Source: Bacteroidales bacterium
Lineage (GTDB): Bacteria; Bacteroidota; Bacteroidia; Bacteroidales; F082
Length of the DNA stretch: 64,000 nucleotides
NCBI GenBank assembly: GCA_017616735.1
Contig: JAFZXP010000035.1
Location: 1 to 64,000, forward strand
Direction of reading: 5' to 3'
In this document: in pieces, positions 1-7,591 of the stretch
Numbering within the stretch: the stretch's first letter is position 1
How the letters are laid out: each line of letters begins with the position of its first letter
The notes under the pieces: generated by a model
Seen by the model: only the letters and a program-made list of their open reading frames with translations
What the model was told of the DNA's origin: nothing
Databases searched by the model: none
Made by a program: the position numbers and the translations under genes

Positions 1-141
1 ACCCGTTCTGATTACCTGAACCTCATTCTGCAAGCCTTTCTCGGCCAGAATGGTCTCGAAGTTCTTGATAATGTCTGCACTTGCTGAAGCTTGGCAGCCA
101 GTACCGCCACAAACAAGCACGTGCATCTTGATTTTTGCCAT
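1..141 (-). CDS. NuoF/HydB-like subunit, N-terminal part only (cut by window start)
   Basis: Only the first 47 or so codons are visible; the gene runs off the left edge. The start codon ATG is at 139-141 and the protein begins MAKIKMHVLVCGGTGCQASA. A short beta strand followed by GGTGC is typical of the thioredoxin-like [2Fe-2S] segment that precedes the NuoF-type FMN/NADH module in HydB and NuoF-like hydrogenase subunits. It lies 28 nt downstream of the small ferredoxin-like gene at 170-559 on the same strand, so the two are very probably co-transcribed. By family knowledge the pair would pass electrons between NAD(P)H and a hydrogenase or other reductase. The assignment of the missing part is inference. 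Confidence 0.65.
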   Translation of the reverse strand, partial: MAKIKMHVLVCGGTGCQASASADIIKNFETILAEKGLQNEVQVIRTG

Positions 142-169
142 ATTATATCCTCCAGTTTAGAATGAATGA

Positions 170-559
170 TTAAATTTTCTCATAGTTGACCGGGATGACG
201 CCTTCCACCAACTCGTTGTTCATGACGTACTTGGTAAGGATTTCGTCAGCGCGTTTGTTGTCGACGTGACCAAAAACGATAGGATCTTTGCCCGGGCATT
301 TCACCTCGATGGTTGGTTCTGCGTGGCAGTAGCCCATGCAGCCTGTCTGGGTGAAGACGATACCGAGTTTCAACTCGTCGGCTTTCTCCATCATGTGTTC
401 CATGACCTGTTTTGCTCCGGCGGCGATACCGCAGGTTGCCATAGCAACTTTAATCTGAACCATAGCGTCAGGATTGTTGCTCTTCTCGCGAAGGTCGAGA
501 GTTGACTGCAATTTCTCTCTCATGGCCTTCAATTCTGCCAAAGATTTTACTTTTGCCAT
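170..559 (-). CDS. Thioredoxin-like [2Fe-2S] ferredoxin (NuoE-related)
   Basis: This 129-residue protein has the small [2Fe-2S] thioredoxin-fold pattern: MATCGIAAGA near residue 40 and TGCMGYCHAEP near residue 73, where the CxxxC pair and the upstream cysteine are expected cluster ligands. The N-terminal 30 residues are a charged helix. Proteins of this type accompany NuoF-like subunits in NADH-linked [FeFe] hydrogenases. The gene precedes the NuoF-like start at 141 and has a Bacteroidota -7 box at 631-638, leaving a leader of about 70 nt. Its electron partner is not shown by this sequence; the HydC-like protein at 9798 is a candidate, but it lies 9 kb away on the other strand. Confidence 0.8.
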   Translation of the reverse strand: MAKVKSLAELKAMREKLQSTLDLREKSNNPDAMVQIKVAMATCGIAAGAKQVMEHMMEKADELKLGIVFTQTGCMGYCHAEPTIEVKCPGKDPIVFGHVDNKRADEILTKYVMNNELVEGVIPVNYEKI

Positions 560-630
560 ATTTGTAAATTTATGTTAATGAATGAATTATAAATATTTCT
601 TCAATATTTCCAGTAAATTTTACCGTTTGG

Positions 631-638
631 CAAATATA
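631..638 (-). promoter_or_regulatory. Promoter -7 box of the ferredoxin/NuoF-like operon
   Basis: On the minus strand the sequence reads TATATTTGCC, matching the Bacteroidota -7 consensus TAnnTTTG. It lies about 72 nt upstream of the ATG at 559. The gap 560-680 holds nothing else recognisable. Confidence 0.55.
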
Positions 639-680
639 CGAATGTTTTTTATATAAAAAAATAAATAAGGAAAAATATTT

Positions 681-1256
681 TTAGTGGTTCATCGAGAACT
701 CACAGCCGCAATATTTTTGGTTGTAAAAGTTGTATTCTTTGATGATTTCCAAGCGTCTCTCGCTCAATCCACCCTTGCGCCAATTTTGAGCCCAGAATGT
801 CACATCAAGGTAATGTGACGCGGCAAAAATGCCGGCTTCTTCAATCTGTTCAAGGCTTTTCCAACGGCTCGAAGCAAGGGTGGTTGTTATTACCTTAAAG
901 CCATGTTCTTGGGCGTATTTTGCCGTTCGCAACAGCCTGTATTTGAAGCATTTAAGGCAGCGCCCTCCCCTTTCGGGCTCATTCTCCAAGCCAACCATTT
1001 CAGCACGCCATTTTTCGTGGTCATAGTCGTCGTCAATGATGTCGAGTCCGAGCGACTTGGCATAGCGCGTGCATTCGTTTTTGCGGATTTCGTATTCCTC
1101 AAGCGGATAGATGTTCGGATTGCAGTAATATATAGTAGGTGTAATGCCATGTTGCATCAGGCATTCGATGATAGCCGACGAGCACGGGGCGCAACAGGTG
1201 TGCAGAAGCACCTTCGTCTCTCCACCAGGAGCCTCTATCTCAAGCTTCTTTTTCAC
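681..1256 (-). CDS. queH: Epoxyqueuosine reductase QueH
   Basis: The 191-residue protein carries the QueH (DUF208) hallmarks: HTCCAPCSS near residue 17, a CLKC pair near 100 and a C-terminal YCGCEFS. These cysteines would bind the iron-sulfur cluster used to reduce epoxyqueuosine in tRNA to queuosine. The open frame extends upstream to 1526, but that part is antisense-like sequence inside the EamA gene. The start chosen is GTG at 1254-1256, because it overlaps the EamA stop codon as GTGA, the usual sign of translational coupling, and because homology-like sequence begins there (VKKKLEIEAPGG). The context suggests co-expression with the upstream permease. Confidence 0.88.
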   Translation of the reverse strand: MKKKLEIEAPGGETKVLLHTCCAPCSSAIIECLMQHGITPTIYYCNPNIYPLEEYEIRKNECTRYAKSLGLDIIDDDYDHEKWRAEMVGLENEPERGGRCLKCFKYRLLRTAKYAQEHGFKVITTTLASSRWKSLEQIEEAGIFAASHYLDVTFWAQNWRKGGLSERRLEIIKEYNFYNQKYCGCEFSMNH

Positions 1257-2113
1257 GGTCTGAAAGTGATTAAAATGACTGCTATCACAGCGATTACAAG
1301 TCCGATGTAATTTTTCAGCGTCAGCTTTTCCTTGAAGAAAAGCCAACCGATGAGAGCTGTAAGGCTGACCACTCCGATATTGTAAATCGGGAATAAAACA
1401 ACGTTGTCGAAATGTCGCATTGCATAATAAACACTGGATGTAGAGAAGAAATTGATAACACCCAGGCCGATGCCTCCCGCGGCACTCTTCCACTGCCATT
1501 TCGACTTGCCTCCCACGAGGTCCCAAATCACTATGATTATGCCAAAAACCAACGCCACAAAATAGATGAATGCAATCATAAATCCGAGATCATCGCCCGA
1601 ATTCTGCTGCTCGGTGATTTTCATCAGGATATCGCCGGTACCCGTGCCGAAAAATATGCACACCGGCAACAACCATTTCCTATGATTTTTATTGCCTGAT
1701 TCTTTCTTGCCACCTAATACCAGCACCAGAGCCACCAGCGCCAGCACAATCCCCATCGTCGCCAAGAAATTCAGCTTTTCACCAAGCACTATCACACCTG
1801 CCAAAATAGGCAAAACCACCGACAGTTTGCTCGAAAGCGATGTCACGGTGACACCCGACCGTTGCGTCGAGGCAGTCATTAATAGATAGGTAAAAATAAA
1901 CCAGAATCCTGTCAGAATCGACAGCCCGAACCAAGGCTCGGCAACCAACTGCGGGGCGGTATCCCAATGTTCACAAATAGCAAATCCTGTGCCAGAGGCG
2001 AACACATAGTTCCACATCAAAGCCTGATGATTATCAAGCCCGAAGCGTTCAAAGAGCCGCATCGCGACGAACACTCCTGAGGAAAATAATATAGCGAGAA
2101 TCAGGTAAATCAT
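1253..2113 (-). CDS. EamA/DMT-family transporter
   Basis: This is a 286-residue polytopic membrane protein with about ten hydrophobic segments arranged as two similar halves, as in the drug/metabolite transporter superfamily. The second half contains the typical ending SLTALIGWLFFKEKLTLKN followed by a last helix. Transported substrates in this family range from amino acids to nucleobases and cannot be read from the sequence. Its stop codon overlaps the GTG start of queH; since QueH acts in queuosine metabolism, a role in precursor uptake is possible but is inference only. The -7 box at 2122-2129 puts the transcription start only a few bases before the ATG. Confidence 0.85.
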   Translation of the reverse strand: MIYLILAILFSSGVFVAMRLFERFGLDNHQALMWNYVFASGTGFAICEHWDTAPQLVAEPWFGLSILTGFWFIFTYLLMTASTQRSGVTVTSLSSKLSVVLPILAGVIVLGEKLNFLATMGIVLALVALVLVLGGKKESGNKNHRKWLLPVCIFFGTGTGDILMKITEQQNSGDDLGFMIAFIYFVALVFGIIIVIWDLVGGKSKWQWKSAAGGIGLGVINFFSTSSVYYAMRHFDNVVLFPIYNIGVVSLTALIGWLFFKEKLTLKNYIGLVIAVIAVILITFRP

Positions 2114-2121
2114 AAGTCCGG

Positions 2122-2129
2122 CAAAAATA
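2122..2129 (-). promoter_or_regulatory. Promoter -7 box of the EamA-queH operon
   Basis: The minus strand reads TATTTTTGCC, 8 nt upstream of the ATG at 2113. If this box is used, the mRNA would be leaderless or nearly so. Confidence 0.5.
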
Positions 2130-2170
2130 CAAAAATTTCTCCCACATTATAAAACAATAAAATTTTTCAT

Positions 2171-2178
2171 TATATTTG
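2171..2178 (+). promoter_or_regulatory. Promoter -7 box of the TPR/AraC regulator
   Basis: TATATTTGCA matches TAnnTTTG. It is divergent from the EamA promoter 50 nt away. A start about 7 nt downstream excludes the TTG at 2183 as initiation codon and supports the ATG at 2198. Confidence 0.6.
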
Positions 2179-2197
2179 CATCTTGAAACACTTCAAA

Positions 2198-3685
2198 ATG
2201 AAAACATTACTCACATTACTTGTCATATCAATGGCTACACAGTCTTTCCAGATCGGGAAAAGACAGGCCGACTCTCTATACAACTGCATGCAGTTCCGCG
2301 AGGCATACGAAGTGTATCTCGGCCTTCTCGACAACTATGAAGTAAAGAAAGACAATGAGAAAAAGCTTGTGGTACTGAACGATTTGTGCGATGTTTGCGA
2401 TGTCCTCAGCCGCAAATCCGAACTAATGTCATATCTCCAGCAAATGCTTGATATCAGCATAGCCACCGGCAACGACTACTTCCACTCCACAGCCCTCATG
2501 ATGCTTGGCAAACGCCTCTACTACGAAGGCGACAAAGTCAAGAGCTTCGATTTTATCGAGCAGGCGGTCAAGCTGATGGCAAACTCTAACCGCCACGACA
2601 AAGACCATTTGCTGCACTGTCAGCTTAATGTGCTTTCCACCTTGTATCATAAGGAATTGAACTATGAGAAGGCTTTCAAAACCGATCAATACAATGTCAA
2701 AATCACTTTTGAAGGCAAAAACTGGGGAACGTATCCGCAGATTCAGCAACAGGATCAGCGCACCGCACTCGCCAAAATGGCAAAAACGCTCGTCATGATG
2801 GAACGATATGAAGAGGCCGACGCGGCTTACCGGCAATGGCTGGATGTCAAAATCGACGGCTACAACACCCGCGACTACTTCATCGTCGATTACCTCCGCG
2901 CACGAGGAAAATACCGCGAAGCGGCCGACATATATGAGAGACTCACCGAGCAGATATGCGCACACGGCGACTCGCTGAGTGACATCATGAGATATGCCAA
3001 GGAATCGTTGGCCGAGATATATGTCAGCTTAGGCGACAGTCAACGTGCTTCAGAATTATACCGACAAGTATTGGTGATCTCCGACACCTTGACAGCCCGC
3101 CAGTCCCGAAGCAACACCCAAGAGTTTGCCGTGTTATACGAGACGCAGGAAAAAGAGCGGCAGATAGCCAACCGCAACCGTTGGCTTATCATATCGACAT
3201 GCGCCATTTTCGTGATGGTATTGCTGCTCGCGGCATTGTTCTACAACAACATCATCATAAGACGTAAAAACCATTTCATGAAACTGGCTATCAACGACTT
3301 CGCCAACTACAAGGAGACCTCGTCCACTATTCAAGACAATGGTGAAGTAGAGGATGACAAGAAACTGTTCATGCAACTCGACCATACAGTAGACGAGCGG
3401 TTGCTATTTCTTAATCCCGATGTCAACCGCGACACGCTCTGCAACATTATCGGCATCGACAAAAACCAGATGGGGCGCATTATCAAAGCGCATAGCGGAG
3501 CCGACAATCTCACGGCTTATCTCAACCGCAAGCGCATGCAGCATGCCGTCATCCTGATGCGAAAAAACCCCAACTGGAAGATTCAAGCCATTGCCGACGC
3601 ATGTGGAATACCAAGCATATCGACATTCAACCGCGTCTTCAAGCAGGTCTACGGCATGACACCGACCGAATACTTGAAGAAATGA
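2198..3685 (+). CDS. Membrane-anchored TPR protein with AraC-type HTH domain
   Basis: The protein (495 residues from ATG 2198) starts with a signal peptide (MKTLLTLLVISMATQS), continues with about 300 residues of helical TPR-like repeats, a single transmembrane helix around residues 328-350 and a cytoplasmic C-terminal AraC-type helix-turn-helix (about 410-495, ending IPSISTFNRVFKQVYGMTP). This layout, a periplasmic sensor part and cytoplasmic DNA-binding part on one chain, is common in Bacteroidota. The ligand and targets are unknown; the neighbouring surface-protein gene at 3878 is a possible target by position only. A longer TTG start at 2183 is possible but would lie at the expected transcription start. 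Confidence 0.8.
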   Translation: MKTLLTLLVISMATQSFQIGKRQADSLYNCMQFREAYEVYLGLLDNYEVKKDNEKKLVVLNDLCDVCDVLSRKSELMSYLQQMLDISIATGNDYFHSTALMMLGKRLYYEGDKVKSFDFIEQAVKLMANSNRHDKDHLLHCQLNVLSTLYHKELNYEKAFKTDQYNVKITFEGKNWGTYPQIQQQDQRTALAKMAKTLVMMERYEEADAAYRQWLDVKIDGYNTRDYFIVDYLRARGKYREAADIYERLTEQICAHGDSLSDIMRYAKESLAEIYVSLGDSQRASELYRQVLVISDTLTARQSRSNTQEFAVLYETQEKERQIANRNRWLIISTCAIFVMVLLLAALFYNNIIIRRKNHFMKLAINDFANYKETSSTIQDNGEVEDDKKLFMQLDHTVDERLLFLNPDVNRDTLCNIIGIDKNQMGRIIKAHSGADNLTAYLNRKRMQHAVILMRKNPNWKIQAIADACGIPSISTFNRVFKQVYGMTPTEYLKK

Positions 3686-3741
3686 CTTGTCAAATTGTCA
3701 ACGACAGTTTGAGAAACGTAACGCATTTAGTATCAGGAGGG

Positions 3742-3775
3742 ATGGCGCTTTCATAAAAACAGTGTAAAGCGCCAT
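3742..3775 (+). terminator. Stem-loop after the TPR/AraC regulator
   Basis: Arms ATGGCGCTTT and AAAGCGCCAT form a perfect 10-bp stem with a 14-nt loop, 57 nt after the stop codon. No strong T-run follows, so it could be a terminator or a regulatory hairpin. Confidence 0.45.
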
Positions 3776-3828
3776 TCAGCCATTTGAAATTGACAGAATG
3801 GGTCTTGTATCGGGCGTCATATCGTGTT

Positions 3829-3868
3829 TTTTATTTGAAAAATGACGAATTTTGTCTTTCAAATAAAA
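3829..3868. promoter_or_regulatory. 12-bp inverted repeat upstream of the surface protein gene
   Basis: TTTTATTTGAAA (3829-3840) and TTTCAAATAAAA (3857-3868) are perfect inverted arms separated by 16 nt, ending 9 nt before the ATG at 3878. The position fits an operator or a 5' leader hairpin. No clear -7 box was found here; GAATTTTG at 3847-3854, between the arms, is a weak match. Confidence 0.4.
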
Positions 3869-3877
3869 TCCCCAAAA

Positions 3878-6694
3878 ATGAAGAAAGCACTACTTATTTT
3901 AACTTTGGCGATGACGCTTTCGCCTATGACTGTTCTTTCACAGAGAGATGATCTTATCCCATGGGAGGATGACAACGGCCTCAGAACGGCCGAATGGACG
4001 TGGGTGATTTCAAATAACGACTTCGGAGCCCCCTTGGGCAGCGGGCTGCTGGTTTTGGCTGCCGCCTGCGCCGGATATGCCTTCACCCGCCGCAGACGCA
4101 ATCGCAACAACGGAATGCTGCTGTTGCTGGCATTGATGATGTTTTTGGGAATGAGTGGATGCAAAAAGAAGATTGTTGAGCCGATAGCGCCGACAGGAGG
4201 CACCACATACACCATCAATCTCAATGTGGGTAAAGGCTCCAGAGTTGAAGTCGACCCTCCTCATGTCAACTTCACAAATGGCGACAAGCTTCTCGTCGCA
4301 TACGACGGCAAGTATGCCGGCACCCTCACCCATGACGGCAGTAAGTTTACTGGGTCAATAACCACAACGATTAGCGGTACCCAGCCTCTGTATTTCTATT
4401 TCCTCGGCAACAAAGACACAGGTACTTTAACAGCAGGCACAACCACAAGCTGCACGGTGAATATCAGCGATCAGACTGCTTATCCTGCCCTTCCGGTTAT
4501 CTCGTTTTCGGCATCGGATGAAGATTTCAGCGGCAGTGGTTCATATTCTGCAGCATTGAATAACAAGTGCTCGTTGATAAAATTCAATGTGACAACGCCT
4601 ACCAATTATCCGATTTGTATTACAGGAATGAATAACAAGGTGACAGTTGACTTTTCAAAAGCAGCAAATGATGTTCAGAATAACGGCTTTACATACGACA
4701 AAGAAGGTGAAGGAATCATCAAAATGAAAGGTGGCAGCGGTTCGCCTGCTGTGAAATGGGTTATCGTGCTTCCGCAAGATGAATTATCAGAAGGTGCTGA
4801 AGGTACTGCCTATTCTGAAGACTATTCTTACGTTGGCGCACGCGCAGCAGTTCCTGCAATCACCATGAACCAGTATCTCAATGAGGATAGAACGATGACC
4901 GTGAACACCCCTGCATGGGACGGAGATCTGTCGAAGTTGACTGATGAGTCGACAGAGGCTTATGCGACGGCCAGAAATGTTATGACTATTACTGGTACGC
5001 TTGGGGTTAATAAAAAAGTTTCCATCGCCGACGGCGCCACGGTGACGCTGGACAACGTAGTCATTCAACCCATTGGCTATCTTGAATATGAACAAAGGTG
5101 GGCTGGTATCACCTGCTTGGGCGATGCAATTATCATTCTGAAGGATGGCACATCAAATACAGTCAAAAACTTTGGACATGAAGAAACCCCTGGCATCTAT
5201 GTCCCAGAAAACAAGACGCTTATAATTCAGGGTAATACAGGCTCTCTCACTGTGAGAGGAGAATATGGTGCCGCCATCGGTAGCGGTACCAATTATAGCG
5301 GAGCCTATGCCTCATGTGGCAATATTGTCATTAACGGAGGCACTATCACTACTTCCAATCACATGGGTGCAGGAATCGGCTGCGGAGATGATGGTTCATG
5401 CGGCAATATCAACATCACTGGTGGTACCATTACCACGGGTTCTTCTGAATCCGGTGCCGGTATCGGTAGCTGTGGTTCTGGTTCATGTGGCGATATCACT
5501 ATCAGCGGAGGCACCGTCAATGCCTACAGCATGTATGGTGCTGGTATCGGTTGCAGTGATAATAGTGGTGGATCTTGCGGAACCATAACCATCAGTGGAG
5601 GCAATGTCTATGCTCAAAGCGAGTATGGTGCTGGTATAGGCAGCGGCAATAATGGATCTTGCGGTAACATCATTATTAATGGAGGGAATATTAATGCTCG
5701 AAGCGAGTTTGGTGCTGGTATTGGCAGCGGCGATAATAGTGCTTGCGGTGACATCACTATCACTTCTGGTGTAACGCAAGTAACAGCCACTACCAGTTCC
5801 ATGGAAGGGTATAATTCTATTGGCAAGGGCAATAGTAGCAAAGCATGCGGCATAGTGACCATCGGAGGCATAGTGTATTACGACGGATCCTCTTATCAGA
5901 ATGGCGGCAATACATATCTTGCCACCAAACCGCTTATCTATTCTGCACATTATTTCTCTGTCAGTAGCACCAAGCGAGTGATCTTCGCACTTGGCAACCT
6001 GCAGGCTACTTACTATAACAGCCCTTTCTCTTATTGGACTTGGTCCATAGCCACACATCAGTGGGACTACATAGGCAATGCTGCAGGCAACACCAGCATC
6101 AACGGCAACGGAACGGCCAGTGACAATAACGTCACTGTTGACTTGTTCGGATGGGTAGGTTATTCGAGTTCCTGGTCCTATTGGAACTCGGAGGGCACCG
6201 TGTATGGTATCAGCAATTCGACAACGGATTCTAACTATGGTAACGTCGCAGGAGAAGCCCTAAAGTACAATTGGGGCAACGCCATTGGCACGGGCTGGCG
6301 CACACTGACTTCTGCGGAGTGGCAGTACGTCTTCAACACCCGCACGGTTAATGGAGGCACTGGCTCAGGTCATAGTTACACATTGGGCCAGAGCGTGAAT
6401 GGAGTGCTTGGTTTGGTCATATATCCCGACAACTACGCGGGATCGGTTTATGCTGGCAGCGACTGGTCGACATTCGAGGCTGCAGGCTGTGTGTTCCTCC
6501 CTGCCGCAGGTGACAGGGACGGCGTGAATATCTTTAGTGCCAGCGAAAGCGGCTACTACTGGTCGTCTTCTTCCCATGAGTCTAGTGCAGCTTCCGCCTA
6601 TTGTTTCTGGTTTAACTCAAGTTCGCTGGCCCTTGCAGATGCTTATAACCGCCATTGGGGCCTCTCCGTCCGCCTGGTGCGCGACGCCAACTAA
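3878..6694 (+). CDS. PLGSG-module surface protein with beta-helix repeats and FISUMP-like end
   Basis: This is a 938-residue exported protein of unknown function. Order: signal peptide to about residue 20; a short acidic stretch ending NNDFGAPLGSG (PLGSG at 52-56); a hydrophobic segment; the basic cluster RRRR; a second hydrophobic run ending in a lipobox-like GMSGC (Cys95) followed by KKK; a beta-rich domain with NKCSLIKFNVTT; glycine-rich repeats about 463-635; and a C-terminal domain (about 690-938) with WRTLTSAEW, YYWSSSS and SVRLVRD like the Fibrobacter major paralogous domain. The lipobox is internal, so either the chain is processed or translation also starts at Met80. It is paralogous to the proteins at 15264 and 42759. 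The start at 3878 gives the best signal peptide. Confidence 0.7.
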   Translation: MKKALLILTLAMTLSPMTVLSQRDDLIPWEDDNGLRTAEWTWVISNNDFGAPLGSGLLVLAAACAGYAFTRRRRNRNNGMLLLLALMMFLGMSGCKKKIVEPIAPTGGTTYTINLNVGKGSRVEVDPPHVNFTNGDKLLVAYDGKYAGTLTHDGSKFTGSITTTISGTQPLYFYFLGNKDTGTLTAGTTTSCTVNISDQTAYPALPVISFSASDEDFSGSGSYSAALNNKCSLIKFNVTTPTNYPICITGMNNKVTVDFSKAANDVQNNGFTYDKEGEGIIKMKGGSGSPAVKWVIVLPQDELSEGAEGTAYSEDYSYVGARAAVPAITMNQYLNEDRTMTVNTPAWDGDLSKLTDESTEAYATARNVMTITGTLGVNKKVSIADGATVTLDNVVIQPIGYLEYEQRWAGITCLGDAIIILKDGTSNTVKNFGHEETPGIYVPENKTLIIQGNTGSLTVRGEYGAAIGSGTNYSGAYASCGNIVINGGTITTSNHMGAGIGCGDDGSCGNINITGGTITTGSSESGAGIGSCGSGSCGDITISGGTVNAYSMYGAGIGCSDNSGGSCGTITISGGNVYAQSEYGAGIGSGNNGSCGNIIINGGNINARSEFGAGIGSGDNSACGDITITSGVTQVTATTSSMEGYNSIGKGNSSKACGIVTIGGIVYYDGSSYQNGGNTYLATKPLIYSAHYFSVSSTKRVIFALGNLQATYYNSPFSYWTWSIATHQWDYIGNAAGNTSINGNGTASDNNVTVDLFGWVGYSSSWSYWNSEGTVYGISNSTTDSNYGNVAGEALKYNWGNAIGTGWRTLTSAEWQYVFNTRTVNGGTGSGHSYTLGQSVNGVLGLVIYPDNYAGSVYAGSDWSTFEAAGCVFLPAAGDRDGVNIFSASESGYYWSSSSHESSAASAYCFWFNSSSLALADAYNRHWGLSVRLVRDAN
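5264..5770 (+). repeat. In-frame repeats encoding a glycine-rich beta-helix-like region
   Basis: About six units of roughly 28-31 codons encode the pattern GAGIG..(D/N)..SCG.I.I.GG.. (for example GAGIGSGNNGSCGNIIING). Regular spacing of glycine, cysteine and alternating hydrophobic residues suggests stacked coils of a right-handed beta-helix or beta-solenoid. The units differ at many positions, so they are diverged protein repeats and not recent DNA duplications. Confidence 0.75.
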
Positions 6695-6710
6695 CCCAAA
6701 TATAATTCTT

Positions 6711-6738
6711 GTAGAGGCGCACGGCCGTGCGCCTCTAC
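6711..6738. repeat. 28-bp palindromic element, intergenic copy
   Basis: A perfect palindrome with half GTAGAGGCGCACGG, starting 16 nt after the stop codon of the surface protein. It can act as a terminator hairpin. The outer half-site GTAGAG(A/G)CG and the exact 28-nt length are shared with two copies inside anmK (25498-25525 and 25753-25780), so this is a dispersed family. Confidence 0.75.
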
Positions 6739-6832
6739 ATTTGTTTCATTAAAAAATATTTTCAAAAATCCGGCTGCACAAAACGAAATTATTGCTATCC
6801 TTGCAGGGTTAATTAAGAAACACAAAGCAGTT

Positions 6833-6973
6833 ATGAAAACAACAAAATCAAACTACAACGACGACGAAACATTAGTATCTTTCGTCAATGAAGCAAAAGA
6901 GAAATACATCTCTTCAAAGGAGTTTTTTGATTTATTAAGAAAGGAGGTCAACAGCCATTATGACAATCTATGA
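6833..6973 (+). CDS. Small antitoxin-like protein
   Basis: A 46-codon frame starts at ATG 6833 (MKTTKSNYNDDE) and ends at 6973. It overlaps the start of the next small frame (ATG 6960) by 14 nt, the arrangement of type II antitoxin-toxin pairs. A promoter-like TATCCTTGCAG lies at 6796-6806. The ending ISSKEFFDLLRKEVNSHYD is helical and charged. The protein is short for an antitoxin, so it could itself be truncated. Function is inferred from the neighbour only. Confidence 0.45.
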   Translation: MKTTKSNYNDDETLVSFVNEAKEKYISSKEFFDLLRKEVNSHYDNL

Positions 6974-7082
6974 AGACGTTGTCTTCTCCCCAGCGGTAGT
7001 CGCCGACATCGCTGACATCAGCAAATACATCAGAACCCAAAACACCAAAGAAGCCGCAAATAAATATATCGACAATCTTTAA
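6960..7082 (+). pseudogene. Truncated RelE/ParE-family toxin
   Basis: The 40-residue frame MTIYEDVVFSPAVVADIADI continues SKYIRTQNTKEAANKYIDNL and stops at 7082. This resembles the first 40 residues of ParE/RelE toxins (FSP...L.DI..YI......A.....), which normally run to 90-100 residues; the catalytic C-terminal half is missing and no continuation was seen before the next promoter at 7140. A strong Shine-Dalgarno AAGGAGG lies at 6941-6947. It is probably the remnant of a toxin-antitoxin module. Confidence 0.6.
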
Positions 7083-7139
7083 GAAAACAAAAAAGTTATT
7101 ATTTTTTTCTTTTTCCTTTGCAATCTCATTATTATTTCC

Positions 7140-7147
7140 TAACTTTG
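7140..7147 (+). promoter_or_regulatory. Promoter -7 box of the hydrogenase-related cluster
   Basis: TAACTTTGCAG matches TAnnTTTG, 37 nt upstream of the ATG at 7185. It is the only clear promoter seen before the six same-strand genes up to 11159. Confidence 0.6.
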
Positions 7148-7184
7148 CAGTCACTAAATTTGAAAACAAAAAATTTCTATAAAA

Positions 7185-7523
7185 ATGAAAGTACAAGAAT
7201 TAGTTGACAAACTGGGACTTAAAGTCCTCGCAGGCAAAAACGGACTCGACCGCGAAATCGACGGCTGCTATATTTCCGACCTCCTCAGCGACGTGATGGG
7301 CAACGCGCAAGAAGGCAACATCTGGATCACACTGCAAACACACAAAAACGTGATGGCTGTCGCATCTCTTAAAGAGATGTCGTGCATAATCCTCGTCAAA
7401 GACCTTGGTGCCAACGAAGACACCATCAACCAGGCCAACGAAGAGGAGCTGCCGATTCTGCAGACCTCGCTGCCGACATTCGAAATCGCAGGCCTTGTTT
7501 ATAATTTGTTAAATAACAAATAG
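7185..7523 (+). CDS. DRTGG-domain protein (first copy)
   Basis: This 112-residue soluble protein begins MKVQELVDKLGLKVLAG, contains ISDLLSDVMGNAQEGNIWIT and TFEIAGLVYNLL, and matches the DRTGG domain found in HPr kinase and in small proteins next to [FeFe]-hydrogenase-family genes. DRTGG domains are thought to bind small ligands or nucleotides; the biochemical role here is unknown. It is the first gene of the cluster and is a paralogue of the protein at 9006. Conservation of this gene set in anaerobes is family knowledge and suggests sensing or assembly linked to the HydC-like protein at 9798. Confidence 0.75.
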   Translation: MKVQELVDKLGLKVLAGKNGLDREIDGCYISDLLSDVMGNAQEGNIWITLQTHKNVMAVASLKEMSCIILVKDLGANEDTINQANEEELPILQTSLPTFEIAGLVYNLLNNK

Positions 7524-7586
7524 TTAGGAGTTAGAAGTGAGAAGTTAGAAGTTAACTGCTAACTACTAACTGCTAACTACTAACTA
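7523..7586. repeat. Heptamer repeats in inverted halves
   Basis: The gap between the first DRTGG gene and the PHP gene is filled by 7-nt units: GTTAGAA-like units (7524-7552) followed by units of the opposite sense, TGCTAAC and TACTAAC alternating (7556-7583). The halves are complementary around GTTAAC, so transcripts could fold into a long imperfect hairpin. A different heptamer tract lies at 8917. Confidence 0.75.
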
Positions 7587-7591
7587 AAAAA

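Noticed and set aside
681..1526. QueH reading frame extended to 281 residues
   Set aside because: The first 90 residues lie inside the EamA gene and show no similarity; the GTG at 1256 overlaps the EamA stop.
2183..2200. TTG start of the TPR/AraC protein
   Set aside because: It falls at the expected transcription start of the -7 box 2171-2178; the ATG at 2198 gives a clean signal peptide.
5483..6058. Long frames on the minus strand under the beta-helix repeats
   Set aside because: They are shadows created by the repeated codons of the real gene; no start signal or similarity.
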